Assembly: GCA_030426085.1 (NCBI GenBank)
Contig: JAUHYW010000075.1
Span: forward strand, 1 to 50,502
DNA from: a bacterium
GTDB lineage: Bacteria; Myxococcota_A; Bradymonadia; UBA7976; UBA1532
DNA: 50,502 nt
Reading direction: 5' to 3'
Position numbers and translations under genes: made by a program. Below the pieces are notes generated by a model. That model ran no database searches. It saw only the letters and a program-made list of their open reading frames with translations, and was not told the DNA's origin. Below, piece after piece: positions 35,769 to 42,404 of the stretch; position 1 is the first letter of the stretch, and the number at the start of each line of letters is the position of its first letter.

Positions 35769-36734
35769 ATGCCGAGCGACAATCAGCCCCACGATGCGTT
35801 CTTCAAGGCCATCTTCAGCCAGCCCGAGGCCGCAGCCTTCGCGCTGCGGCGGGTGCTGCCGCCGCCGGTGGTCGACGCGATCGACTGGGCCGGGCTGGAG
35901 CCGGTGCCCACCGAGTCGGTCGACGCCGAGCTGACCCTCGGCCGGGCCGATCTGATCTTCCGCGCCCCTCTGGCCGGCCGCGCGGTATGGTTCGATCTCA
36001 TGCTGGAGCACCAGTCCACCGTGCCCCGGCGCATGCCGCTGCGCTTCCTGGGCTACATGCTGCCCGTCTGGCGCCGGGCCGACCGCGAGACGCCGGCCGA
36101 CGCGCCGCTGCCCGTGATCGTGCCGGTGGTGATCTACCACGGCGCTCGGCGGTGGACCGGCCCCCTCGCCTTCGAGGACATGTTCGACATCCCCGAGCCC
36201 CTCGGCCCGGTCCTCCGGCCGCATGTGCCCGCCTTCCGGCTGGTGCTCGACGACCTGCGCCGGGCCGAGCCGGTGTCCGACACCGCAGGCATGGCGCTGG
36301 CGGTTGTCGGTCTCAGCTTGCTGCGGCACGCTCCGCACGATCCCGACCTGCGCCCGGTGCTCGACCGGCTCGTCCCCCACCTGGCGGCGGTGGCCCGCAT
36401 GGACCAGGGGGAGCTATACTTCGCCCAGATCGCCCGCTACGTGCTCGACGTCGGGCAGGCCGAGGCGTCGGCGGTGCGCGACGCGCTGGTGCGCCGCGTG
36501 CCGAGCGAGATGAAGGAGGTCGTGATGACCGCAGGTGAGCAACTCCGGGCCGAGGGCCGCGTGGAAGGACGCGCCGAGGCGCTTCGGGACGCCCTGCTCA
36601 AGATGAGCCGGCTGAAGTTCGGCGTCGTGCCCCCCGGCCTCGAAGAGCGGGCCCGCAGCGCCGACGCCGACACCCTCGACCGCTGGACCGACCGCCTCCT
36701 CGAAGCCGAGCGCTTCGAAGACATCTTCGATTGA
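35769..36734 (+). CDS. Rpn-family PD-(D/E)XK nuclease (YhgA-like, transposase_31 type)
   Basis: The 321-residue protein begins NQPHDAFFKAIFSQPEAAAF, the standard opening of the Rpn/YhgA family. The nuclease core has the Asp in GRADLIFRAPL and the E-x-Q-type segment VWFDLMLEHQSTVPRRMPLRF. A helical C-terminal region ends in the repeated-domain text SRLKFGVVPPGLEERAR and EDIFD. In E. coli such proteins are DNA endonucleases that promote RecA-independent recombination and can block phages, and they are held in check by a short protein made from an internal start. Here too an internal AAGGAGGT and in-frame ATG at 36525 lie in the gene. The first ATG (35769) is 8 nt after the stop of the preceding membrane-protein gene. 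Confidence 0.88.
   Translation: MPSDNQPHDAFFKAIFSQPEAAAFALRRVLPPPVVDAIDWAGLEPVPTESVDAELTLGRADLIFRAPLAGRAVWFDLMLEHQSTVPRRMPLRFLGYMLPVWRRADRETPADAPLPVIVPVVIYHGARRWTGPLAFEDMFDIPEPLGPVLRPHVPAFRLVLDDLRRAEPVSDTAGMALAVVGLSLLRHAPHDPDLRPVLDRLVPHLAAVARMDQGELYFAQIARYVLDVGQAEASAVRDALVRRVPSEMKEVVMTAGEQLRAEGRVEGRAEALRDALLKMSRLKFGVVPPGLEERARSADADTLDRWTDRLLEAERFEDIFD
36525..36734 (+). CDS. Predicted internal short product of the Rpn gene (RpnS-like)
   Basis: Inside the Rpn gene, in frame, AAGGAGG (36513-36519) is followed by a 5-nt spacer and ATG 36525. The 69-residue product would start MTAGEQLRAEGRVEGRAEAL and end EDIFD. This is the arrangement described for Rpn proteins, where the C-terminal small protein RpnS binds and neutralises the full-length nuclease. 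A perfect Shine-Dalgarno inside a coding region, conserved again at 39444-39450 in a copy that no longer has the nuclease, is the main evidence. No expression data exist. Confidence 0.6.
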   Translation: MTAGEQLRAEGRVEGRAEALRDALLKMSRLKFGVVPPGLEERARSADADTLDRWTDRLLEAERFEDIFD

Positions 36735-36758
36735 TCGACCTGAAGCGAGGCGGCCGTG

Positions 36759-37028
36759 ATGACCTCAGGTGAACAACTCCGCGCGCAGGGCTACGCCGAA
36801 GGCTACGCGGAGGGCTACGCCGAAGGTTACGCGGAGGGCTACGCCGAGGCGCTTCGGGGCGCCCTGCCCAAGATGAGCCGGCTGAAGTTCGGCGTCGTCC
36901 CCCCGGGCCTCGAAGAGCGGGCCCGCGGCGCCGACGCCGACACCCTCGACCGCTGGACCGACCGCCTCCTCGACGCCGAGCGCATCGAGGACATCTTCGA
37001 TGATCGACCTGAAGCGAAGCGGCCGTGA
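36759..37028 (+). CDS. Stand-alone Rpn C-terminal-domain protein, copy 2
   Basis: This 89-residue protein (ATG 36759) repeats the RpnS-like C-terminal domain of the preceding gene: MTSGEQLRAQ, then the conserved SRLKFGVVPPGLEERARGAD, then ERIEDIFD. Five tandem GYAE units are inserted after the start (36789-36848). It lies 24 nt after the Rpn stop. A GAGG sequence 8 nt before ATG may serve as ribosome binding site. Its stop overlaps the next start (TGATG), so it is probably co-translated with copy 3. It has lost the terminal stop position of the parent and carries an extra DRPEAKRP tail. It may be an extra antitoxin to the Rpn nuclease or a decoy. Confidence 0.65.
   Translation: MTSGEQLRAQGYAEGYAEGYAEGYAEGYAEALRGALPKMSRLKFGVVPPGLEERARGADADTLDRWTDRLLDAERIEDIFDDRPEAKRP
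36789..36848 (+). repeat. Five tandem 12-bp repeats encoding Gly-Tyr-Ala-Glu
   Basis: GGCTACGCCGAA and its variant GGCTACGCGGAG alternate five times in frame, giving (GYAE)5. Copy 3 has one unit, the main gene has GRVEGRAE, and the copy at 39452 has GRAE/GRLE repeats. The linker length therefore varies between copies by whole repeats, as expected for slipped-strand changes. Confidence 0.85.
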
Positions 37029-37225
37029 TGACCTCAGGTGAGCAACTCCGCGCGGAGGGCTACGCCGAGGCGCTTCGGGGCGCCCTGCTCGAGATGAGCC
37101 GGCTGAAGTTCGGCGTCGTCCCCCCCGGCCTCGAAGAGCGGGCCCGCAACGCCGACGCCGACACCCTCGACCGCTGGACCGACCGCCTCCTCGAAGCCGA
37201 GCGCATCGAGGACATCTTCGACTGA
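37028..37225 (+). CDS. Stand-alone Rpn C-terminal-domain protein, copy 3
   Basis: This 65-residue protein starts at the ATG of a TGATG overlap with copy 2. It is the shortest version, MTSGEQLRAEGYAEALRGAL, followed by SRLKFGVVPPGLEERARNAD and ending ERIEDIFD. It lacks the nuclease domain altogether. The terminator hairpin at 37234 follows directly. Together with copies 1, 2 and 4 it shows repeated duplication of one small domain next to its parent gene. Confidence 0.65.
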   Translation: MTSGEQLRAEGYAEALRGALLEMSRLKFGVVPPGLEERARNADADTLDRWTDRLLEAERIEDIFD

Positions 37226-37233
37226 CCCGGGGA

Positions 37234-37248
37234 CGCCGGGCCCCGGCG
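37234..37248. terminator. Hairpin duplicated from the rpn-alaS junction (left copy)
   Basis: CGCCGGG-CC-CCGGCG lies between the Rpn copies and the alaS fragment. The same hairpin occurs at 39706-39720 in front of the real alaS end. It is part of the duplicated block. Confidence 0.5.
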
Positions 37249-37249
37249 C

Positions 37250-37690
37250 TCAGCCGGCCAGCCCCCGCACGATGCCCTCGATGGCCGCCACCGCCGCCGG
37301 GATCTTCTCCGGCGACTGCCCCCCGCCCTGGGCGAAGTCGGGCCGCCCGCCGCCGCGGCCGTCCAGCTCGGCGCACACCGCCTTGACGATCCGCCCCGCG
37401 TGGAACCGCTTGTCCTTCTTCAGCTTCGGCCCCACCGCGGCGATGATCGCGACCTTGCCGTCCTCCAGCCCCGCCACCAGCACCGCCGCCGCGTCGGGCC
37501 GTTGACCTTCTGCACGTCCTCGACGGCCGCCTCGAAGCCCTCGCCCCGGATGACCCGTGGTCGGCGATCTCGCCGCCGCTCTCGGCATAAAACGGCGTGC
37601 GGTTCAGGATGAGCTCGACCCGGTCGTCGCGCTGCCTCCAGCGCATCACTCGGGTGTCGAGCGAGGCCAGCCCGTCGCTGAACGCGTGAC
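37250..37690 (-). pseudogene. alaS: Broken alaS fragment with internal deletion
   Basis: This minus-strand segment matches the 3' end of the real alaS in two pieces. Bases 37250-37499 match 39722-39970 (the C-terminal text KDKRFHAGRIVKAVCAELDG). Bases 37501 to about 37680 match about 40787-40970. The roughly 820 bases between are missing, and a short GCCGTTG-type homology at the join suggests deletion by slippage or microhomology. A one-base loss (GATGACCCGTGG against GATGACCCCGTGG) adds a frameshift. It cannot encode a working synthetase. The intact alaS lies at 39722-42367, so the fragment is an evolutionary by-product of a duplication. Confidence 0.85.
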
Positions 37691-37693
37691 CGG

Positions 37694-37705
37694 CACCTCC
37701 GACTG
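37694..37705. repeat. 12-bp direct repeat, left boundary of the redox cassette
   Basis: CACCTCCGACTG is repeated at 39380-39391. The left copy abuts the end of the broken alaS fragment. The right copy abuts the exact point (39392) where similarity to the Rpn gene resumes. The three-gene redox cassette lies between them. Confidence 0.6.
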
Positions 37706-37717
37706 CGCCGCCATGGG

Positions 37718-38260
37718 CTACCCGCCGTATGGATGCATGCCCCGGATCGGATAGTTGTTCTCCGGATCGCGAATCCAGCGCAATCCGGACACCAGCGTCT
37801 CGAGCTCGGGCCGCACGAACGGGTTGTTGGAGATGTCGACGACCTGCAGTGTCCCGTGCTGGTTGATCACGAACAGCCCCGGCTCGGCGAAAGCATGGTC
37901 GGTCTCTTTCGGTGATCGCGGGTCGGAGATGTAGAGCCCGAGCTGCTTCATCTGCGCCGTCGACAGGCTGTGGAACAGCGGGAAGTTCACCGCGAGCTTC
38001 TCGCGATGCCGCGCGAGCTGCGCCGGGCTGTCGCCGGAGACCGCGGCCACATCGACCCCGATCGCCGCCAGGTCGGCGACGACGTGTTCGAGCCGGTTGA
38101 GGTAGCGGGTGCACATCGGGCAGTGCCGGCCGCGATAGACCACGACCATCATCCAGTCGCAGTCGCCGGTCGGCTTTGAGATGTCGCGGACCGTACCGTC
38201 GGCGTCGGCGACCTCCAACGATGGGAAGACTGCGCCGGCCTGAAGTTTGTAGGTGGTCAT
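37718..38260 (-). CDS. Peroxiredoxin-like (AhpC/TSA) protein
   Basis: The 180-residue protein starts at ATG 38260, 5 nt after AAGGAGA and overlapping the stop of the upstream mdaB-like gene (ATGA). The thioredoxin-fold motif is VVVYRGRHCPMCTRYLNRLE (CxxC near residues 46-49), with GDCDWMM before it and GLFVINQHGTLQVVDISNNP near the C-terminus. AhpC/TSA-like proteins of this type reduce peroxides or act as thiol-disulfide enzymes. It is the last gene of an operon with a quinone reductase, opposite an HxlR regulator, so a role in defence against quinones or peroxides is likely. Confidence 0.85.
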   Translation of the reverse strand: MTTYKLQAGAVFPSLEVADADGTVRDISKPTGDCDWMMVVVYRGRHCPMCTRYLNRLEHVVADLAAIGVDVAAVSGDSPAQLARHREKLAVNFPLFHSLSTAQMKQLGLYISDPRSPKETDHAFAEPGLFVINQHGTLQVVDISNNPFVRPELETLVSGLRWIRDPENNYPIRGMHPYGG

Positions 38261-38868
38261 CGGTTCTCCTTGTCGGATCGGCCCGGGAAGTGGACCTCGA
38301 GGTGGCTGCGGAAACGGGTGAGATCGCGCTCGATGTCGCCGTTCTTCATCACGTCGTGGGCCGAGAACGTCGGCAGCGGCTTCATCCCGAAAAAGCGCAG
38401 GTTGAGGTGCATCGGCCACAGCAGGTCGTCGACCCCGCGCCCCTCGAAGAACGGCGCGTCGGGGTTCTCGAAGGCGTCACGGGGTGCGTTGAAGGTCAGA
38501 GAGAGCATGTAGGCGGTGTCATCGAGCGCGCCGCCGAGCCCGTAGCGGTGCCCCTCATCGGGGCCACGGCGCCCGTCGCCCCGGCAGAGCCGGCCGTCCA
38601 TACCCGCGGTGTAGACCTCGTCCATGTACTTCTTGAAGATCCACGGCGTACCCATCCAGTTGACGGGGAACTGCACGAGCACCACATCGGCCCACTGGTG
38701 GCGCGCGATCTCGTCGTCGACATCCCAGCCCTTCGAGACCTCGGTGAGCTCGACCGCGTAGCCCCGCCGTGTGAGGTGCTCGTGGGCCAGAGAGACCAGG
38801 GTGCCGTTCAGCCGGCCCTTGGCGAACGGATAGGGCTGGTGTCCATTGATGATGAACACGTTCGGCAT
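38257..38868 (-). CDS. mdaB: NAD(P)H quinone reductase, MdaB-like
   Basis: The 203-residue flavodoxin-fold protein contains family text PNVFIINGHQPYPFAKGRLN, WADVVLVQFPVNWMGTPWIFK, KYMDEVYTAGMDGRL, YMLSLTFNAPRDAF and LRFFGMKPLPTFSAHDVMK, which follows MdaB closely. These FAD enzymes reduce quinones by two electrons and avoid radical formation. It is the first gene of the operon (38257 overlap with the peroxiredoxin-like gene) and is divergent from the HxlR regulator, with the regulator's likely operator in between. Confidence 0.88.
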   Translation of the reverse strand: MPNVFIINGHQPYPFAKGRLNGTLVSLAHEHLTRRGYAVELTEVSKGWDVDDEIARHQWADVVLVQFPVNWMGTPWIFKKYMDEVYTAGMDGRLCRGDGRRGPDEGHRYGLGGALDDTAYMLSLTFNAPRDAFENPDAPFFEGRGVDDLLWPMHLNLRFFGMKPLPTFSAHDVMKNGDIERDLTRFRSHLEVHFPGRSDKENR

Positions 38869-38898
38869 GGGTTCTCCTCTTCGCTGTGTGCCTCGATT

Positions 38899-38927
38899 CT
38901 GGTTGCGCAGTTCACGACGTCAACCAG
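38899..38927. promoter_or_regulatory. Inverted repeat CTGGTTG-N15-CAACCAG, candidate HxlR operator
   Basis: Perfect 7-bp arms (38899-38905 and 38921-38927) lie between the divergent mdaB and hxlR genes. On the minus strand TTGACG (38923-38918) and AGAATC (38900-38895), 17 bp apart, could be the mdaB promoter, which the repeat would overlap. TATACT (38928-38933) lies beside it on the plus strand. HxlR proteins bind such sites as dimers. The stretch is distinctly more AT-rich than its surroundings. Confidence 0.5.
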
Positions 38928-38959
38928 TATACTTTTCGTAACCTTGGTTGGAGGACGAT

Positions 38960-39328
38960 GTGGACGCGCGGGTGGAACGCGATGGGCGGGGTCGCAAGAC
39001 CGTGGTGGAAGCCTGCGCCGAGCCGTGCGCCATCGAGCGGGGCATGCGGGTGCTGGGCGGCAAGTGGACCGGCTCGATCCTGTGGCATCTCCAGGACGAG
39101 CCGGTGCGCTTCAACGACCTCGCGCGCATGGTCGGCGGCGCGAGCAAGAAGATGATCTCCGAGCGCCTCAAGCACCTCGAAGCCCATGGGCTGGTCGAGC
39201 GGCGGGTGCTCGACACCCGCCCGATCGGCGTGGCCTATGGCATCACTTCACGGGGTCAGACCGCGCTGCGTTTCCTCGACGAGCTGCGGCGTTGGTCGGA
39301 GCGCGAGCTGACCCGACCAGTGGGCTGA
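38960..39328 (+). CDS. HxlR-family transcriptional regulator
   Basis: The 122-residue protein starts at GTG 38960, 5 nt after GGAGG. Family text is CAIERGMRVLGGKWTGSILW, FNDLARMVGGASKKMISERLKHLE and YGITSRGQTALRFLDEL, the HxlR winged helix-turn-helix. Cys19 and Cys23 precede the fold. In several members (YodB, QorR) an N-terminal Cys reacts with quinones or disulfide stress and releases the DNA. It probably represses the divergent mdaB/peroxiredoxin operon and is released by electrophiles. The inducer is inferred from the neighbours. Confidence 0.88.
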   Translation: MDARVERDGRGRKTVVEACAEPCAIERGMRVLGGKWTGSILWHLQDEPVRFNDLARMVGGASKKMISERLKHLEAHGLVERRVLDTRPIGVAYGITSRGQTALRFLDELRRWSERELTRPVG

Positions 39329-39379
39329 TCTCGAGTCCGGGGCGTCGAGGCCCGTTGCCGGATCCGAACACGTGGCCGA

Positions 39380-39391
39380 CACCTCCGACTG
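39380..39391. repeat. 12-bp direct repeat, right boundary of the redox cassette
   Basis: Second copy of CACCTCCGACTG (see 37694-37705). At the next base, 39392, the sequence becomes similar to the interior of the Rpn gene from 36465. Confidence 0.6.
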
Positions 39392-39451
39392 GCGTCGGCG
39401 GTGCGGGACGCGCTCGTGCGCCGGGTGCCGGCTGAGATGAAGGAGGTCGTG
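39392..39451 (+). pseudogene. 5'-truncated Rpn fragment
   Basis: From 39392 the sequence matches the Rpn gene at 36465-36524 (ASAVRDALVRRVPAEMKEVV in the same frame), including the internal AAGGAGGT. The entire nuclease part is missing. It leads directly into the intact C-terminal-domain ORF at 39452. Confidence 0.75.
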
Positions 39452-39697
39452 ATGACGGCAGGTGAGCAGCTCCGGGCCGAGGGCCGCGCCGAAGGTCGGC
39501 TCGAAGGCCGCGCCGAAGGTCGGCTCGAAGGCCGCGCCGAGGGCCTCCGCGGCGCCCTGCTCAAGATGCTCGAGCTGAAGTTCGGCGCCGCTCCGCCGGG
39601 CCTCGCAGAGCGCTTGCGCGGCGTCGACGCCGACACCCTCGAACGCTGGATCGACCGCGTCCTCGAAGCCGAGCGCATCGAAGACATCTTCGACTGA
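39452..39697 (+). CDS. Stand-alone Rpn C-terminal-domain protein, copy 4
   Basis: The 81-residue ORF starts at ATG 39452 after the retained AAGGAGG (39440-39446 region, 5-nt spacer). It reads MTAGEQLRAEG, then alternating GRAE and GRLE repeats, then LKFGAAPPGLAERLRGVD and ERIEDIFD. It has diverged from copies 1-3 (LELKFGAA in place of SRLKFGVV), so it is older or under different selection. It is still open although the nuclease is gone, which supports a function for the small protein alone. Confidence 0.6.
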   Translation: MTAGEQLRAEGRAEGRLEGRAEGRLEGRAEGLRGALLKMLELKFGAAPPGLAERLRGVDADTLERWIDRVLEAERIEDIFD

Positions 39698-39705
39698 CCC
39701 GGGGA

Positions 39706-39720
39706 CGCCGGGCCCCGGCG
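39706..39720. terminator. Hairpin between the Rpn fragment and alaS (right copy)
   Basis: CGCCGGG-CC-CCGGCG sits in the 24-bp gap between convergent genes and is the probable terminator for both. It is the counterpart of the copy at 37234-37248. Confidence 0.55.
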
Positions 39721-39721
39721 C

Positions 39722-42367
39722 TCAGCCGGCCAGCCCCCGCACGATGCCCTCGATGGCCGTCACCGCCGCCGGGATCTTCTCCGGCGACTGCCCCCCGCCC
39801 TGGGCGAAGTCGGGCCGCCCGCCGCCGCGGCCGTCCAGCTCGGCGCACACCGCCTTGACGATCCGGCCCGCGTGGAACCGCTTGTCCTTCTTCAGCTTCG
39901 GCCCCACCGCGGCGATGATCGCGACCTTGCCGTCCTCCAGCGCCGCCACCAGCACCGCCACCGAGTCGGGGCGCTTGTCGCGGATGCGATCGACCAGCGC
40001 CGCCAGCGTCTCCCGGGCGTCGACCTCGACCGCGGCCGCCACCAGCGGCACCCCGTCGACGTCGACCGCGTCGGCGATCAGATCATCGGGATCGACCGCC
40101 CCGCCCGTCCGGCGGGCCTTCTCCAGCGCCTTCTCCAGCGACTTGACCTGACCCAGGAGCTGCTCGACCCGCTGCGGCAGCCGGGCCACGTCGGTCTTGA
40201 GCGCGTCGGCCGCGGTGCGCACGAGCTGGCGCTCCTCGCGGGCCAGGGCGTCGGCCGCGTGGCCCACGACCGCCTCGATGCGCCGCACCCCGGCGCTCAC
40301 CGCGCTCTGCCCGGTCACCCTCAAGTGGCCGATGTCGCCGGTGCGGTCGGTGTGGTTGCCCCCGCACAGCTCGAACGAGTCGCCGCCGGCCCGCACCGTG
40401 CGCACCAGATCGCCGTACTTCTCGCCGAACAGCGCCACTACGCCCTGGGCCTTGGCCTCGTCGATGGGCACGCCCTCGGTCTTGACCACCGGCTCGTTGC
40501 GCCGGATGCGGGTGTTGACCCAGTCCTCCATCGCCGCGATCTGATCGTCGGTCAGCGGGCTGTGGTGGCTGAAGTCGAAGCGCAGCCGGTCGGGCTCGAC
40601 CACCGACCCCTTCTGCTGGATGTGATCGCCGACGATCGCCTTGAGCGCCGCGTGCAGCAGGTGGGTCGCCGTGTGGTGGATGGTCTTCTGCTGCCGCCGC
40701 TCCAGGTCGACGACCGCCGTCACCGCGCTCTCGGCGTCCAGCTTCACCGCGCCCGAGGTCAGCCGGCCGATGTGGTGGATGATGCCGTTGACCTTCTGCA
40801 CGTCCTCGACCGCCACCTCGAAGCCCTCGCCCCGGATGACCCCGTGGTCGGCGATCTCGCCCCCGCTCTCGGGGTAGAACGGCGTGCGCGCGAGGATCAG
40901 CTCGACCCGATCGTCGCGCTGCCGCCAGCGCATCACCCGGGTCTCGAGCGACGCCAGCCCGTAGCCGGCGAAGCCGTCGCCCCCGCCGTCGGTGAGCACC
41001 TGCCACTCGCCGCCGTCGTCCTCGTAGAACGCGCCCGCCTGCCGCGACCGCTCGCGCTGCGCCTCCATCGCCGCGTGGAAGCCCTTCTCATCGACCGAGA
41101 ACCCGTGGGTCTCGGCCTCGATGCGGGTCAGGTCGACCGGGAAGCCGTAGGTGTCGTACAGCTCGAAGGCCTCCTGCCCCGCGATCTCGGTCTCGCCGGC
41201 CGCCTTCTTGCCCTCGATGATGCCGTAGATGCGGGCCATGCCCCGGTCGAGGGTGCGGAAGAAGCGGGCCTCCTCCTCCTCGAGCGCCGCCTGGGTGTTG
41301 GCGATGACCGTCTCGGGCAGCTCGTAGACCCCCTCGAACTGCGCGGCCACCGTCGGCGCCAGCCGGTGCAGGAAGGGCCCGTCGAAGCCGATGCGACGCC
41401 CGTGGCGCACCGCCCGCCGCAGGATGCGCCGCAGCACATAGCCCCGGCCCTCGTTGCTGAACTGCCCGCCCTCGCTCAAGGTGAACGTCAGCGAGCGGAT
41501 GTGATCGGCGATGACCTGCAAGTCGACCTTCTGCTCGGGGTGCTGCCGGGTCGCCCCCGACAGGCCCTCGATCGTCTCGATGATCGGCACGAACAGGTCG
41601 GTCTCGTAGGCGGTGACCTTGCCCTGGAGGATCATCGCGATCCGCTCCATGCCCATGCCGGTGTCGACCCCGTGCTGGCTCAGCGGCTCGAGCGTGCCGT
41701 CGTCCAGCCGGTTGTTCTGCATGAACACGTTGTTCCAGAACTCCATGAAGCGGTCGCCCTCGCCGCCCATGTAGTCCTCGGGCCCGGTGCCCGCCTCGGG
41801 GCCCAGGTCGAAGAACAGCTCGGTGCACGGGCCACAGGGGCCGGTGGGGCCCATCGACCAGTAGTTCTCCTCGTCGCCCTGCTCGAGATCACCGAAGCGG
41901 AAGATGCGCTTCTCGGGCACGCCCACGACGTCCCGCCACAGGGCGAAGCTCTCGTCGTCGTCCTTGTAGACCGAGATGTAGATGCGCTCCGCGTCGAGCC
42001 CGTAGACGTTGACCGACAGGTCCCACGCCATCTCGATCGTGGCCCGCTTGTAGTAGTCGCCGAACGACCAGTTGCCCAGCATCTCGAACCAGGTCAGGTG
42101 CCGGCCGTCGCGGCCGACCGCGTCGAGGTCGTTGTGCTTGCCGCCGACCCGCATGCACTTCTGCACCGAGCACGCCCGGTCGTAGGGCCGCTTCTCCTGC
42201 CCGAGCAGCGCCGCCTTGAACTGGTTCATGCCGGCGTTGGTGAACAGCAGCGTCGGATCATCGGTGGGGATGATCGGCGACGAGGGCACCTCGCGGTGGG
42301 GCATCGTCGCGTGCTGGGCGAAATAGTCGAGGAAGGTCCGCCGGATGCGGTGCTGGTCCCACGTCAT
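39722..42367 (-). CDS. alaS: Alanyl-tRNA synthetase
   Basis: The 881-residue protein has the normal length and layout of bacterial AlaRS. The class II catalytic core reads MTWDQHRIRRTFLDYF, CMRVGGKHNDLDAVGRDGRHLTWFEMLGNWSFGDYYK and GMGMERIAMILQG. The editing domain has zinc ligands HHTATHLLHAAL and CGGNHTDRTGDIG, and the C-terminal C-Ala domain ends KDKRFHAGRIVKAVCAELDG...GIVRGLAG. It charges tRNA-Ala and clears mischarged Ser and Gly. The start ATG 42367 is the family's usual start. tyrS lies 35 nt upstream on the same strand, so the two synthetases are likely co-transcribed. A broken copy of its 3' part is at 37250-37690. Confidence 0.97.
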   Translation of the reverse strand: MTWDQHRIRRTFLDYFAQHATMPHREVPSSPIIPTDDPTLLFTNAGMNQFKAALLGQEKRPYDRACSVQKCMRVGGKHNDLDAVGRDGRHLTWFEMLGNWSFGDYYKRATIEMAWDLSVNVYGLDAERIYISVYKDDDESFALWRDVVGVPEKRIFRFGDLEQGDEENYWSMGPTGPCGPCTELFFDLGPEAGTGPEDYMGGEGDRFMEFWNNVFMQNNRLDDGTLEPLSQHGVDTGMGMERIAMILQGKVTAYETDLFVPIIETIEGLSGATRQHPEQKVDLQVIADHIRSLTFTLSEGGQFSNEGRGYVLRRILRRAVRHGRRIGFDGPFLHRLAPTVAAQFEGVYELPETVIANTQAALEEEEARFFRTLDRGMARIYGIIEGKKAAGETEIAGQEAFELYDTYGFPVDLTRIEAETHGFSVDEKGFHAAMEAQRERSRQAGAFYEDDGGEWQVLTDGGGDGFAGYGLASLETRVMRWRQRDDRVELILARTPFYPESGGEIADHGVIRGEGFEVAVEDVQKVNGIIHHIGRLTSGAVKLDAESAVTAVVDLERRQQKTIHHTATHLLHAALKAIVGDHIQQKGSVVEPDRLRFDFSHHSPLTDDQIAAMEDWVNTRIRRNEPVVKTEGVPIDEAKAQGVVALFGEKYGDLVRTVRAGGDSFELCGGNHTDRTGDIGHLRVTGQSAVSAGVRRIEAVVGHAADALAREERQLVRTAADALKTDVARLPQRVEQLLGQVKSLEKALEKARRTGGAVDPDDLIADAVDVDGVPLVAAAVEVDARETLAALVDRIRDKRPDSVAVLVAALEDGKVAIIAAVGPKLKKDKRFHAGRIVKAVCAELDGRGGGRPDFAQGGGQSPEKIPAAVTAIEGIVRGLAG

Positions 42368-42386
42368 GCTGAGTCTCGCTGGTTTC

Positions 42387-42404
42387 GATCGGCGCCGGCC
42401 GATC
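42387..42404. terminator. Small hairpin between tyrS and alaS
   Basis: GATCGGC-GCCG-GCCGATC overlaps the tyrS stop in the 35-bp gap before alaS. It may attenuate transcription into alaS, but there is no T-run. Confidence 0.3.

Noticed and set aside
37250..37588. A separate small protein with an alaS-like C-terminus
   Set aside because: It is an internally deleted and frameshifted copy of alaS, so it is listed as a pseudogene.
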